64,000 bases of DNA from Hansfordia pulvinata (Eukaryota; Ascomycota; Sordariomycetes; Xylariales), in the NCBI GenBank assembly GCA_006538405.1, contig BJKQ01000001.1, positions 2,418,001 through 2,482,000 of the forward strand, in the 5' to 3' direction. Position numbers and translations under genes: made by a program. The notes below the pieces were generated by a model. That model had not been told where the DNA came from, searched no databases, and saw only the letters and a program-made list of their open reading frames with translations. Below are positions 24,422 to 37,200 of the stretch, in pieces; the first letter of the stretch is position 1, and each line of letters starts with the position of its first letter.

Positions 24422-27400
24422 GTGGCCCTGCCGGCGGCGTTGAGAGGCGGCGAGGGCAGCGAGTCCAAGGCCAATGGCGAGGCCAGAACGAAGGGCGCGG
24501 AACGCCACTATGGGTGGTGAGGTAGTGATGGGAGAATCAAGTTGAAGATGGTGGCCGATGAAGGGCTGGTGGGAGGGAGGGTAGTGGGGATGTTAATGTT
24601 AGGGCCGGGACGCTGGCTCGGGGGTCGGCTAGCTGGGATGCTGATGGGCGTGGTCGCCAGCGCAGAAGGAGGCGTGCGTGTGCGGGCGGATACAGCTGCG
24701 ACAGGCGCACTGGTTGCGGCGGCAGCGGCAGAGGAAGCGAGCTGCAGAGGCGTTGGGCAAGGAGGCGTGAGGGCCGCCGTTGGAGACCGGGACAGGAGAC
24801 CGGGACAGGAGACGACGCCGGAATGGGCGGAGAGGTGCAGGTTGGATGTGGGTTCGCGGCGCGGCGCGGCGCAGGGTTGGTGGTGGCTGCACGCACAGCA
24901 GTAGGTATACTTGACGATGTGGGCGCAGGTGTTGCAGGTGTAGGTGCAGGTGTGCAAGTCAGAGGCGGGCTGGAGGAGACGGACGGGTGCGTCTGACTGG
25001 TGCAGCGAGTGGATGAGATAGGTGACGAGGAGTTGTGGGTGTCGCAAGGGCGAGATACGGGCAGGGATGTCCCGCAGTGTCCGGTGTAGCTGTGGTGGTG
25101 ATGGGACGGACGGGCGGCGATTGAGGGACGGTGGCTGGGCGGGGGCAGCGCGGGAGGAAGGAGTGAATGATGGATGGGAGCAGTGTACAGGTTTGATCAA
25201 GTCGACCCGTGGACGACGATTCAATGTTATCTCAAGGTAGGTGTAGCTGAGATGTAGGTTGTAGGTATAGGTGGTTGCTGGAGATACCTGCTGCTCCTTC
25301 CCTGCCTGATGGACCTACCTCACAATCTTCCCTGGATCGGCCAGTCGCAGTTGCCGCCGTTGCAATCGCGGCAACCGGTCTGCGTGCGCGATTACGATAC
25401 CTTCTTTTACATTCAATTTCGAATGGGACGCGCGACGAGGAAGCAGCGGGTACCTGCCTTCCGTACCAATGGATCCATGAGAGTACCCTTGCAGGCTTAC
25501 AAAACTACGTTGGGGGCCGAGTATTACATGTACATGTAGATCGAGGTCATGACAGGTCGAGTAGGTGCTGACAGCCCAGTACTCAGCCGTGCCTACTCGT
25601 ACCCCCTGAGGTGCCTATCGTACGGATGCCTCAATTTTGATAATGCCTTGGCCTCAGTAGGTCCACGGACATGGATCCATCCATTGCAGTTCAGAGGTAC
25701 ATACCTTACCTACCACCTACCTACTGGGACCTTGCATGTACATGGAGGCATGTATGTGGTCGACGAAACTTCCATCAAGATCAGCGGGATTCGTCATTCT
25801 GGACTCGTACAAGATCCAGGTCTCAGGCCGGCTCTGTCTTTGTCTCTCAGTCCCGGCGGCAACCTGACGACAACAACCAGGTCATCATCCATCCCGTTCC
25901 TGCTTGCTTCGCTTTGTACGATACATGATACGTTGGGTCAACTCGGCAGTCCTCGGATTGGCCTCCGGGTTGCGCGGGGTACCTGATCCCTGCACGACCC
26001 GGGCAGGGCGCGGACTCGTTACTATTTCCGAAGCCGGCGGCCGGACGAGACAACAATGGCCCCCGTCCGTCTTGGGTTCTCGTGCTCAACCCAAGCACAC
26101 GACACGGGATGCAAACACTGACGAGTATGGGTATCGGCCAGCCAAACGTCAAACCGCCCACAACTTGAAAGGAGGGCTGTGTGGCAGCGAACGGCTGCCT
26201 CCCTCCATCATCGACGACTCGTACGGGACCAGACCAGACACCAACAAACGCATGCAAGCGACCTGGCCCGTCCTGGCCCTCCACGTGCAGAGATGAGCAC
26301 AGGGGCGGCCGTTTTCTTGTCGATCCTGTCCCTTTTAGCGGGCGCTTGGGCCCGGCCTGGCGTTCTGCAGGCAGACAGACCAGGGCAGCAGAGATGGGCG
26401 GTTGGACGGACGGGCTGGCCCGGACTGCTGCAATGGACGTCTGACGCGCACCGTCACACCCCGACCCGAGCCAACCTGGCGGTGCAACCTGCAAGCAGCG
26501 AGTGACCGCGTCGCAGGGCTTCTCAGCAGGGCTCCTCAGCAGGGCTCCTCAGCAGGCGCAGGGGGTGGCCGGAGGGGGGGGAATGGGAGGGGGTAACTAC
26601 ACATACATCTTACCGCCTGACCGGTGTGATGCGATGCGCCTGTCCATCCAGTCAACCACACCGATGACCGCTGCGCTTGCGGGCGCGGTGCCGCTTTCGC
26701 CTTGTCGCTTGCCCGCCGCATCCGTCGTCGTCGGTCGGGCTGTCGGCGCCCTCTCTCGTTCCCCGGTCCGGGGGGTCCGTCGGGGTCGGCTCGCACAGGG
26801 ATTTGGCCCCATTCGATTCGTCATGGCCGGGGCGGCGGTCGAGACGGCCAACGCCCCGAGGCTTGCTTGACCAGGGACTCGCACCAGGGATGGATTCAGA
26901 TCCCGGTGCTACAATTTTCAAAGCTCCGAGCTGGGGAGGAGAAGAGGCAAAGCAGCGTGGCAGCCCTAATGAAGCCATGGCCGTTTTCTTGCGATGCGGG
27001 TCGTCCCGTCAGCATGGACCAGATAAGGCGCTTTGCTTCTGAACAATTCTCCGTCCCGTGTCCGTAGCGGCCGCCCCCCGGCCGTGACCGTCGATTGCTG
27101 ACCCGCGCAAACACGTCCTTGATTTATTAGCGCCGACGACGGGCCCTCGGGGGACGATATGGATACTGTATGGGGTTATGGGGTCTTTCCAGCAATCACT
27201 TTGATGAGCACGGATCGTTGTCTTTGATGCTTCGTCCGTCGCGCCTCGGTGGTTCATTAGCAGTCTCGTACCCGCACAAGCCGGCTGTCGTGAGGCTACA
27301 CTGATGGAGCTAACACGGAATCGGGTAGTCTCCCAGTCTGTGCCCGAGTGATAATGTAACTTACAAAGACTCGTCGGTTTGAAGCGCGCGTGTTCGCGAC

Positions 27401-29236
27401 TACGGATACTCGTATGGCCTGCAGCTGCCGGCTTCTCTAGGTACTCGTAGCTAGACCCCTTTCAGGTAGCGGAGCCGGAGGGTCAGCGTCCCGGTCCGTG
27501 GCAACAGGCACTGCTTGAGTCGCGAATCGTGAGCACGATCTACGATCTGCTGAATGCATACCAAGTTGAGGCCTGAACAGCAAGTCACAGAGTAGCAACT
27601 ATGGTTGGAAGCGGGCACGAGTACTCGTGGACTCATGCCGAGGAGAGGAAACACTACTCGTAATAGCTCGGACCACAGCTTGATCATCAGGTTCTGGTTC
27701 CTAGGCACCCAAGGTACCAAGGCCCTGACGACCCTCCAAGGGTCCAGAGCACTCACTCATGGCGATCTTTCCCTCCAACACCCGCATTTGAGTAGAGCCT
27801 TGCTTACTCGTACTGATTCTCCCGGCCGCGTGGCTAGGAGGACTTGCACGCACCGCACCGCCTTGGCTGACTTCTGAGGGCCTGCGCAACCGTCCGTTCG
27901 TTTTGGTGATTGCGGTCTATCCCCCCCTCCCAGGGCCCTCCTGTCTGCTCGTGCGAGTACAAGACCTCTTCTCTCTACGAGACACCCATGCCCCATGACA
28001 CCTGGCAATTCCAAAAGCTGTCCGTCACGAGTACGATAGAGCGGCAACAGTAATACGCGTACCCGCAAGCCGGGAGGTTTACCCGCGCAAGAGTGGGCGG
28101 GTGGGTATCAAGCCCCGGCTTTGCTTGGCCCGAGCAAACGCGCGGTTTTGTTATACGTCTGATCATTCACCCGTTTGTTCGTGATGCGTGGCTGCCCCAT
28201 CCATTCCCATGGTTTCGACTGCCCGTCCTCGACTTGGTCCACAGCTGCTAGTAGGACGATTACGAAAACTTGCTGCTAATTCCCTATCAGTCAACTCGCC
28301 TCCTGTTGGGGCCAGCGTCGGCCTGGCAGGTTGCGCTGGGACCCTTATCAAGCCTTGGTAACTGCCCGTTTGAAAAGGGTTTCGCAGCGCACTTAGTACT
28401 CGTACTCCCGTGCCACGTTGAAAAGAAACCCAGCGTCCAGCTGTGGATCGAGCACTTCGGCATAGAGGGCAAGTAATGTGTGAGCTCTACCGGGTGGCCG
28501 CTTGCGACCCTTATAGCCGTGCTTTTCCCCGGCCCATATCCTTGTTGAAACACGCCCCAGCTTATAACTCGCTTCTCAAGGGTTGGCAAGATGCATGCTT
28601 GCTTGCTTTAGTCGTAAGCGCTGGTACGCACGTTCCAGGCAGGTGTTATGCGTCACTTGAAATCTTCTCGTCGCTATCGGCTGGGTCTTAAATGGTTGCT
28701 GTGATCCGTCACGTTCCGAGACGTCGACCGCGAGTGCCTGCGCGTGCATTCCTACGTCGATGAGTTTTCGATGGTTGCACGGCGCCGAGCGATACCCAGA
28801 GGACCATCGCACTCTACTGACCCATCGCCTCTACGTGGCAAACAACTCTGGAAGTATATGCGGAGATGTGTGATGATACAGCGAGTCGATGCCTTGGCCT
28901 TTGCTTGCAACACTAGGAGAATTATTCGTTTCTTGGGTATATGTACATACGGCGTGACGTCCGCCGCTCGCGCATTCAAACTCAAATGCCAGCGTCAAAG
29001 GAGTTCCCACGCCAAACTCGAGTCCTCAGCGACGCATCATAAGTTTCAGCACCATACGCTTACCTGCCTCGATACGTAAGCTCAGCTCGGTACGCCAAAT
29101 AGCCAGCGACGGGTTAACCGAGCGTTCGTCCAAGGGTCTTGCCGGCCCGTAGGTCGCGTCGTCACCGATCAAGCAGCCTGTTCTTCTTCTTCACGGCCGG
29201 GACCCCCCTTCAACGAAGGCCGTCCCGCAGTCTCAT
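24422..29236. other. Gene-free region between the RING ligase and Fis1
   Basis: Starts with the leader/promoter of the RING ligase (24.4-25.2 kb, which on the minus strand has a Pro/Ser-rich chance frame), then roughly 4 kb with no gene I can support. It contains octamers such as TACTCGTA at 27442 and 28397, TACCTA repeats near 25240-25270 and 25690-25730, and a 13-bp tandem triplication at 26514-26552. Confidence 0.55.
26514..26552. repeat. 13-bp tandem repeat, three copies
   Basis: Unit CAGGGCTCCTCAG repeated three times head to tail, the first copy with one T for C; a partial fourth copy follows. Confidence 0.85.
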
Positions 29237-29961
29237 TTATCTCCGTCTGCCGCGGAACAGGAGACCACCGACAACACCGGCGGCGACGGCGACACCGCTG
29301 AGAATGGCGACGCCCATCAGGCCTTCTTTGGCGACCTTGTCGTCGATGAGGCGGCGCAGGTCGGCGGCCTGCAGGTTGGCGGGCTCCTTCTCGACGAGGA
29401 GGTCGTTGTACCGCCTGGCCTCGCCGTAGTTGCCCAGCTTGTAGTTGCCGAGGGCCAGGTAGTAGAGGCACTCGCGGCGGCGCTCGGGAGACACGCGGAA
29501 GATTTCGGAAAGCAGCCGGACGCCGGTCTGTTGCTCAGGTCGTTGGTTGGATTTGACTAGGCCCTACGGGAGGGGGAAATCGTCAGCGTGTTGAAATCGA
29601 TCGCGGTGGCGGCGCAAAGGCACGGTGGTCCGTCGGCGGGTCTGGCGCATCAAAAATTCTGGCAGGATTGAGTGCGTACCCAGGCATAGTTGAACTTGGT
29701 CTGTACACCAACCATCTCCCCCTCCTTCTCATACTGGGCGCGGAGGACTTGCAGCTCGGAGGGCTTAAGCGGGCTGCAAATGCGGTCAGCAGCTGGACTG
29801 TCGAGTTTCGGAGCGAGGGCGAGGGCATGGAAGTGGTCTGGCCGTGTTGTCTTACGTTTCCGCATCAACAGCGTCTGTTGTGTCGAGGCGAGAGATCAGT
29901 CATCGTTTCTTTGGTGTTGCGCAAAGGCGATCTTGATTCACTCACGAGGTAATGCCGTCAT
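29237..29961 (-). CDS. FIS1: Mitochondrial fission protein Fis1
   Basis: Four exons on the minus strand: 29961-29946 (16 bp), 29874-29856 (19 bp), 29773-29680 and 29563-29237, summing to 152 codons (151 aa), the normal fungal Fis1 length. The spliced N-terminus [20 protein letters not shown] and the core blocks ([60 protein letters not shown]) match the family closely. They form the TPR-like bundle that recruits Mdv1/Caf4 and the dynamin Dnm1 to the outer membrane of mitochondria and peroxisomes. The C-terminal hydrophobic anchor (about [19 protein letters not shown]) with a basic RGRRR tail is the tail-anchor signal. The two opening micro-exons are easily missed by gene finders. It lies head to head with SPC24, about 0.9 kb apart. 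Confidence 0.95.
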
Positions 29962-30869
29962 GACGAACGGTTTGGGGCGAAGCGGGTGGAGTGGTGGTAG
30001 GAGGTTCAGAACCTCGTAAATGTGTCAGGTATCGAGGTAATTTAGGACCGACGCAAAAGGGCTACCAATCGAGGCAGCTTCGGGATATTAGGGTGCTCGA
30101 AGTGTCGGGTAGAGTGGCTGTCGGTAAGTTGGCGATGGTGTACAGAGACGGTTCTGGAAAGCTCCGACCAGCAACAGCCGACGATAAACTTGGAAGTGGA
30201 CCGGGCGCAGCGAAGAACAGTACTCGAGGACCCAGGTAGCGCTGCCCTCGCTGACTGTGCGTACTGATGCCTACATCTACGCGTGATCAGGCCTGTCGAG
30301 CGCTCGGGCGGTACCTGCGCCACATGTACTGCGCTCAGCTGGTCATCCACATGCGGAATAGCGCGTAGAGGGGCCAGATCATGACGCACATGGGCTTCTC
30401 GGGCGCATGCTGGAAAAGATACAGACGGCTTGTACCTCCGGAGGTCGATGAGCGGAAAGCTACCGGGGTACAACTAGTCGCCTGGGCGACTTTGTTTTGT
30501 GACCTCGTCCATTCCGGGACTAGCGACAATGCCCAGCGCGCGCCAGACAGCGTCTCCGACTTGGACGTGCCCAAGCAGACCGTCCCTGAAGATTGGTAGA
30601 GGAGTCGCCGCATTCAACAAAACTCAAGCCACCCATCGCCGACCTCTTGTACCGACAGGCAGCATTCAGCGTCCACCAGCACCAGCATCAGCGCCAGCAG
30701 TACCGTACACACGACATTCCGTCCTATCAAAGGGTGCATCATCGAGAGCCATCCATACTTCGCACGCGACTCACCGCCCCGCACGGAGCGGCTCAGCAGC
30801 CATACGATAGAGCAAAGAGCAGAATACACACGCACACACGCACACAAAGGCCAGCGCCGAACCGAAATC
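29962..30869. promoter_or_regulatory. Shared divergent promoter region, FIS1 / SPC24
   Basis: About 900 bp between the two start codons of oppositely oriented genes, with no supportable ORF. Both promoters and leaders must lie here. The SPC24-proximal part has a CACACG/ACACAC-rich stretch just before the start. No specific factor site is claimed. Confidence 0.55.
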
Positions 30870-31648
30870 ATGCTTCTCGACGACGACCCCGCGGCTGTAC
30901 GTTCATACCCCATTCAATCCTCCCCGGCACTTCCCAACATCATGCCACCGCCCCCCCCATGCGCCTTGCCCTTCGATGGCAAAGAAGCCAGCGAGGCGAG
31001 ATCGAAGGCTAACCAACCCCTCCCGCCTCCCAGCTGATCGCGCACACCATCAAAAACTTCAACACGGCCCCGGACAGGGCGGCTCTGGGGCGCGTGCAGG
31101 ACTCGCTGGGGACCTTGGCGCAGGCGCGCGAGATGCGCGCGCGCGAGGTCGAGTCGTCGATGAAGCGCCTGAACCGCGCGCTCGCCTCGCAGCAGGCGCG
31201 CCACGACGAGCTCGAGGCCAGCCACTCGTCGGCGAGCCACGCCTCGGAGATTGCCCGCCTCGACACGCGCAAGTTCCGCCTCGCCAAGGCCGCCCAGGAC
31301 CTCGACGACGAGGCCGCCCGCCTCGCCGCCTCATCCCAGGACCTGGCCGCCCGCCTGCAGGAGCTCGAGATCCAGGGCATCGACGGCGACCCGGCCGACG
31401 AGGCCCGCCGCCGCGACCCCATCTCCGACGAGGTCCTCCTCCGTCTGAGCGTCTACCGGTCGCTCGGCATCGACCTCGAGCGCAGCGGCGGCGGCAACGA
31501 CGACTCTAACAAGGACGCCGCGGCAGCCCCCGGCGAGTACACAAAGGCCGTCATCCGCTCGGATCGCCGCGGCGACGTTCACGTCGTCAACCTCGACAGC
31601 AACTTCTCTCGCCACTTCTACGCAAATTACTTCTGGGAGACGCTATGA
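30870..31648 (+). CDS. SPC24: Kinetochore protein Spc24 (Ndc80 complex)
   Basis: Two exons, 30870-30896 (nine codons, MLLDDDPAA) and 31034-31648, joined across a 137-bp intron; 213 aa. It begins with the typical short head followed by LIAHTIKNFN and a long heptad-rich coiled coil (about residues 30-125: ALGRVQDSLGTLAQAREMR, then Glu/Ala/Leu-rich repeats through AARLQELEIQG). The C-terminal globular RWD-like domain contains DEVLLRLSVYRSLGIDLE, the conserved basic strand RSDRRGDVHVVNLD and the terminal FSRHFYANYFW. Spc24 pairs with Spc25 to anchor the Ndc80 complex to the inner kinetochore (Mis12/CENP-T) in mitosis. Length and both conserved ends agree with Pezizomycotina Spc24. The intron after a tiny first exon is inferred from the N-terminal match. 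Confidence 0.93.
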
Positions 31649-32809
31649 GAACGGAGCTGTGGGGATGAAGGAACGGCTTGGCAATCGTTACCATGGCTGA
31701 TTGGGGAAGAGAAGAAACCGCGATGCAGGACTTTCTCGGAACAGTGTGAGGAAATGAACCGACTCGACACGCCCACTGACGAAGCTCCAGACGATGCGTC
31801 CTGGGAGGCGGATCGTCGGGTTGACGAAGAGCACGAGGAGTATGGCGTTTTCTGGGTGTGCTGTGTTTTACTTGTTATGATATCCAGAATGGCGTTATTT
31901 GTGTGTTCAAGTTCTGTTCCTGTCGATCTGGCGCTTTCCGCCTTCTTATGGTGGGCTAGATGCCTCTTGACCGCCTCTGTAACAGAGTTGAATTATAACT
32001 TCCAGCAGTGTCGTTTGCCCCTGTCCAAGCATATTACCGACTCCTTCTCTACGAATCAGTGAAATGATCGCTATTGGCTTGGTTTTCCTTTCATCCTCGC
32101 TGACCCAACCCTCGTACGACAATTTCGGCAGAGTACACACCGGAGGTGTTGCAGCTCAGCTACTTAATGCTAACCCGCGCTATGGTACGCGATGCCGAAG
32201 GTCGCACGGGGTTCACATAAGCCAAGGAAAAAGAGACAAAGAAGGACACGGGATAGATAGCATGTAAGACAATGATGTATTCCCAACTCCTTATTAAAGA
32301 GTACAATTATACTTTTCATTCGCTGCCTCCCTCGCCTTGACCATGCTGCAGCTGAGACGCAGACACATCTGCACTCCAGCGTGTCATTTCGTAGGGAGTA
32401 CCACAGGTAACGAAAGCCTGGAACCAAGAAAGGGTGCGACCCCCAGCATCAACCCCGGTGGGCTGGTCTCGAGGACAATCCCAAGTCTGCTGCTCCTTCG
32501 AATCCGATATGTACGCCAAGGAAATAGCAGCGCAAATATCAAACCCCTACGCCAGACTCAAGTTCAACCATCGCCCAATGCCTGCCGTTACCTGCCTGCC
32601 TTTACCAATTGATAATGAAAGTCATTGGCAGGCCCAGAGACCTCCACCCAGGAAGCCCAGACCTGCTCTGCTTCGTCTCTCACGCCATAACCTGAAACCC
32701 GGATTATTAAGTACAGCCAAGGTGCATTGGTTGACGGCGGAGCTTTGCGAACCCTCCAAATCTTTGAAAGGCAAAAATGTTGATCGGTCTCGCAAGTTTA
32801 GATCAGCAT
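31649..32809. other. Convergent intergenic region, SPC24 / reticulon
   Basis: Two genes end towards each other here. AT-rich patches at about 31.9-32.1 kb and 32.28-32.32 kb (with AATTATAC-like words) fit 3' ends and poly(A) regions. No gene seen. Confidence 0.55.
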
Positions 32810-34227
32810 TTAAGCGGCAATCAGGGGCTCCTCCTCAAGCTTGGCAATCGAAGGCTCCTCCTCCAGCTTGGCGCCAGAGTCGATCTCGGGGAGGGGGTTG
32901 TTGTCGGTCTTCAGGTCCGCCTTGGGGGCGGCGGGGAAGTCGGACTCCTTGAGAGAGGGCTCGGCGGCAGGCTTAACGGCGGGCTTGGGGACCTCCTGCA
33001 TAGGGGGGACCTCAGAGGAGGCGGTACGACCACGGAGCATCTCCTGGGCCTTGGTGGTATAGTCACCCATGTACTGCTTAGTCAAGTTCGTGGCCTGGGA
33101 AGCGTGCTGGCCAGCAACCTGGCGCAGTTGCTCGGTTTGGCTGTTGACAATGTCGGAAGCCTGCTTGACGTGGTGATCGATGAGCTCCTGGTTCGTGGTG
33201 TAGACCAGAGGAGCAAAGAACAGAACGGTGGTGCCGAGCACGGCAAGACCCCAGTACGGGACAACCTTGACAAGGTAGTAGGACAGGAAAGAAGCAACGG
33301 CAGCCTGTTCGAAACCGTCAGTGACTAAAAACTACGCAAGGGGGCCCATAGAACGCACCGCAGCAGATGCACCAATGTTCTCGGCGAACAGAATGCGCTG
33401 AGCCTCAATGACGAAGAAGTTGACAAGCTCGTGAACATCCCCAATAAGGCTGTCCAAGGTCTCGCGAGGGACGGTGTAGTACTTGCGAGGGCGCATCTGG
33501 GAAGCCAGTCCGTTGTTAAGGAGAGCGCGGCCAGTGGCCTCAGCCAAGACAGTAATGCCCAGAGCCATCCAAGTCAGCTTGAAGCCGTAGCGCAGGATGT
33601 CGAAGTAGCGGCCAAAGAAGATCAAGGAGATGATAGAGAGGTAGGCAATTCCAGAGGCCCCTGAGCAGGACTGGTCAGCGACAAGAGGCAAATACACGGG
33701 CATGGAGGGACGTACGAGGGTTATTCCAGGACAGCAGCTCCGAGAAGAACGAGTGGTAGTGCGTCAGGGGCTGGCCAGTGGCAGCGGGTTGCGAGGGCGT
33801 CTGTCTGGAGCTGGCCAGGGTCGAGAACTCGTCGGAAGTCTTAGCATGCTGGTCCTTGACGTTCTGAGCAACTGGGCCTGAGGTAAGATGTTAGCAACGA
33901 ACGCCCGTGGAGGGAAACGACCATGGAAGGTTTGTCCCAAGGAAAAAACGGCGCAGAGGGCGGAACACACCAGAGGACAATTGCTCATAAGCAGCTTGCG
34001 CGTCTACAGAGGTGTCATGTCAGCCACCAATGCCATATTTAGGAGTCAAGGGAGCCCACGTGACGGGGCGTTCTGATGCGAACGTGGCTGCGCCATGGAA
34101 CTGGCATGAGTACTATAAAAGAGATGAGTCAGTCGCTGTTGTTTCTGTGGCCATGCGGTGAAAGCGAAAATAAAAGATTTTCGTCGGGCTGTCGACGTAC
34201 CTTACTGTCTTTCAGTGTGTCGGCCAT
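32810..34227 (-). CDS. RTN1: Reticulon-like ER-shaping protein
   Basis: Five exons on the minus strand: 34227-34206 (22 bp), 34003-33971 (33 bp), 33877-33716, 33660-33359 and 33304-32810, total 338 codons (337 aa). The short N-terminus (MADTLKDNAQAAYEQL) leads to a Ser/Thr linker and HYHSFFSELLSWNNP, which opens the reticulon homology domain. The two long hydrophobic hairpins are SGIAYLSIISLIFFGRYFDI..LTWMALGITVLAEA and FLSYYLVKVVPYWGLAVLGT..LFFAPLVY, separated by the conserved RPRKYYTVPRETLD and DVHELVNFFVIEAQRILFAE segment. The C-terminal tail is amphipathic then acidic. Reticulons insert as wedges in the cytosolic leaflet to curve ER tubules and also act at nuclear pores. The first two exons are tiny; the chosen first donor (GTAAGG at 34205) keeps the frame, whereas the overlapping GTACGT five bases on does not. 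Confidence 0.93.
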
Positions 34228-37200
34228 TGCGAATGACGAGGCTCGGTGGTGCTCCGGATTTGTTTCGCAGGTATTCGGAGCGGGAGGAGTCTGAGGTCGG
34301 CAAAGGAGCAAGTGCGATCCTTGTATAAGGTAGCTACTGTGTCGCGGGAGGCAGCGGGTATGTTAGTCAGGTGATTGGGCAGACGATTGAGGTTTGGGCG
34401 GCGAGAGTGAATAGAATTGGAGGCAGAAGCGGAACGGTCGGTGACGACGACGGGGGATAGCATGATTGAATTTATGGCAGGGAGTCAAAGCACAGCTGTC
34501 CACGCGTCGGATCCAGGCCCAGGCCCGAGTCTTGCGGGTGATGGTCAAGTGGCAACGCAACTTGCCCACAGGACAGGGTCAAACTTGACAGGGCCCGGCG
34601 TGGTGTGGTGCAGCTGAGGCAGGCAGCACAGGGGCAACTGAGCTTTGTCGGGCCAGGGCGAGATGAGGGCAAACTTGAACTGGCTCTCTGCTGCGCCTGT
34701 GCCTGTTGCTGCTGTCGCTGTCGATATCGCCATAACCCCAGGAGCCTGCGACAGGGCAGAAGAGGCCAGAACCCATGCGACTCGAGATCAAGGGGAGAAG
34801 TGGGAGGGGACTGTGACGCGAGGCGGAAACCGACGTGGGCAACGTACCTGGAGCTGAAGCTGGTTCTGAATCTGGCGATTGTGCACGTGTGCGGGTTGCG
34901 ACGCTGCAGGAGAGTCTGTGGTGTTCCGGAGTGGGAGGACGGATGACGGGCACGAGGAGAGAAGGGTTTGAGGGGAGAGACAGCAGTGTGGGAGACTGGA
35001 GGGTGGCAGAGGGGATACCTAAGATCCAGGCCAAGATTATCAACAACAATAATACCCGTACCCGACGGGGACGGGACTCGCGCTACGAGTACGGCTGTAC
35101 CCGGTTGCGATGATGACGGTCGTGTACAAGCAGGTACGAGTCGACCTCCTTGTGCCAGGCGAACAGGGCAGGGCAGGACTTCCACCAAGCTGTCGTCGTG
35201 GGTACAGGTCTTGCAATCCACCTGATGGTGGGCAGTTGGTACCTTATACTTGCGAGCTGGCCCTCGTTTGTGCTCGTAGTGCCGATAGAATTGACCTCGG
35301 TCGACCAGGGGAATCTCCCATTGCATGGAATTTCCCCTGTCCCATTCTCCCACTCTACCAGACCATACTTGTCTTTCGAAAGATGCCAACGGGCAGTACA
35401 TCCTGGTTCTTTCCTACGAGTACCTATTTCGCATCCATTGTACTTTAGGCGTGAGTGAACAGATCCAGACGAGTGACGGCAATATGCGTGAACGCGGCAC
35501 GTCATGTCCTGTGCGGCTTCTTTTTTTTTTTCTTCTCCCTCTTCTCACTGCAGCAGGCCAATCTCAGATGTACCTCAGCTACTATCAGGGAATGCCGGGA
35601 TGCAAGGATACAAGGGGATAGGGGGCCGCCGCTAGCTGCAGCTATGTAGCTACCTCTGACGAACCTGTCCTGCTTCGGTGCGAGTACCTCTTCGACCCGG
35701 CATGTGACAACCTGGAATAGACCCAGCCAGAGGGCAATAGAAGGTACTCCGTACAGGTACACCTTGGAAGTTTCCCCACCGTCGCGATCAAAGACTCCCG
35801 CAGAAAGAATCGAGACCCTGGAAGAAAATGTTTCTCCTCTGTTCGACCCGGTGGGCGCCCGTTTCTATCTCACCAGCCTGGCCGTGGTCGCCTCGGCCGC
35901 ACAGCAAAGCTACCAAGCACACGGACAGCAAGGTGTTGCCTGCCAGCAATCTGCTACATGCACTCTGACCAGGTCGCAATTTGTGACGGCACACTCGTAA
36001 TCGCGCTGGCTGTCGTGTGCGCGCGACATTTGGGTCGGCTTTCAGGGCCTAAGCTAAGGACGGGATCTAGTCCCCATTGAGTCAGCTACGTCTCAGATTG
36101 GACATGCACTTATCATGACCCACGGCTCCCTCGTGTTTTGCGCATGTGCTTGTAATTGCGCATGCCTTTTTTTTTTCCCCCTCAGGACTTCAGGACTCTT
36201 TCTGTCTCTGTCTCGTCTCTCTCAGCTTTTCTCTGGTGTCTCTTTCCTGTCAGGAGCCGTTGCTTCAGGCTTTGACAAACAACCCGAAAGTTGCAGTGCT
36301 CGCAGCCCATTGAGTGTGCAAAACTTGGTTGGCTTGGGCATCAGCGGTGCGCCATGCGAACGCTACTTGGAAGCAGGGCCCGCAAATCGGCGATGCATCT
36401 GCCACGACGGCCGGCATCTCGAAAGCCGCGCATAGGGAAACATACATGTACTTACCCAGGTACTCATACCCGACTCACCAGCGTGATCGGACGGATCGAT
36501 GCACGCCGGCGGCCTGCACGCTGGATTCCAACCCCCGGCGATACCTGCCAGCAGGTGGCTGCAGCACAGCACGACCTCCGGTCCCCCTGCACTCATCATG
36601 GAGGCGACCTATGACGACGGCGCGCTGGGCGTGCCCCTCGGAGCTTCCGCACGGGCCATGCTGCATTCCGGGCGCTGCATGAGAGCTCGTACCCAATGCG
36701 TACCCGTCACCTCAATCTTGCCGCACAATCTGACGCCTGCGCGGTGCTCGTACTCAAGAGGAACCACGCGGCCAAGTACTCGTACGAGTAGAGCAGACGC
36801 CGCAGCAGAAGCTCCGCGCCCATGACGCGACGGGCTGCTCTGACGATATCGTCCAAGCCAAGATACCCCGTTTCCAAGGCCTGGTTCTTGGTTCCTCACT
36901 TCATGGCAGGCAGAAGGGAAAAGAATAATCAAGATAAAATAACCTCACCACTAACGGCCATCTGTCCTCTGCGGTTGAGGCTTTCGTTGCCTCCTACGGA
37001 GAGTGTCATGACCTGGGCTGCAAATTTCGTGTGGATACTTGTGCCTCGCCCTCCGTGGCTCACGCGGGCAGGTACCAGCAGATAGGTCGGTGCAAGGTGG
37101 CGTGCCACCACCCGATGGCGTCACTGGCATGTGATTGGCACCATCCACGTCCCTCCATCCCTCCATCCCGCCTCCCGGGCGCCTCGACTGGCCCGGCCCT

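Noticed and set aside
24508..25224. 238-residue minus-strand frame directly upstream of the RING ligase
   Set aside because: Lies in the leader, Pro/Ser/Thr-rich, and not needed for the ligase, whose ATG at 24421 fits the family. A short Cys cluster in it is not a zinc motif.
34472..35401. 309-residue open frame on the minus strand upstream of the reticulon gene
   Set aside because: Pro/Ser/Arg-rich with no domain, no clear start context, and open on several frames; looks like leader or GC-rich chance ORF.
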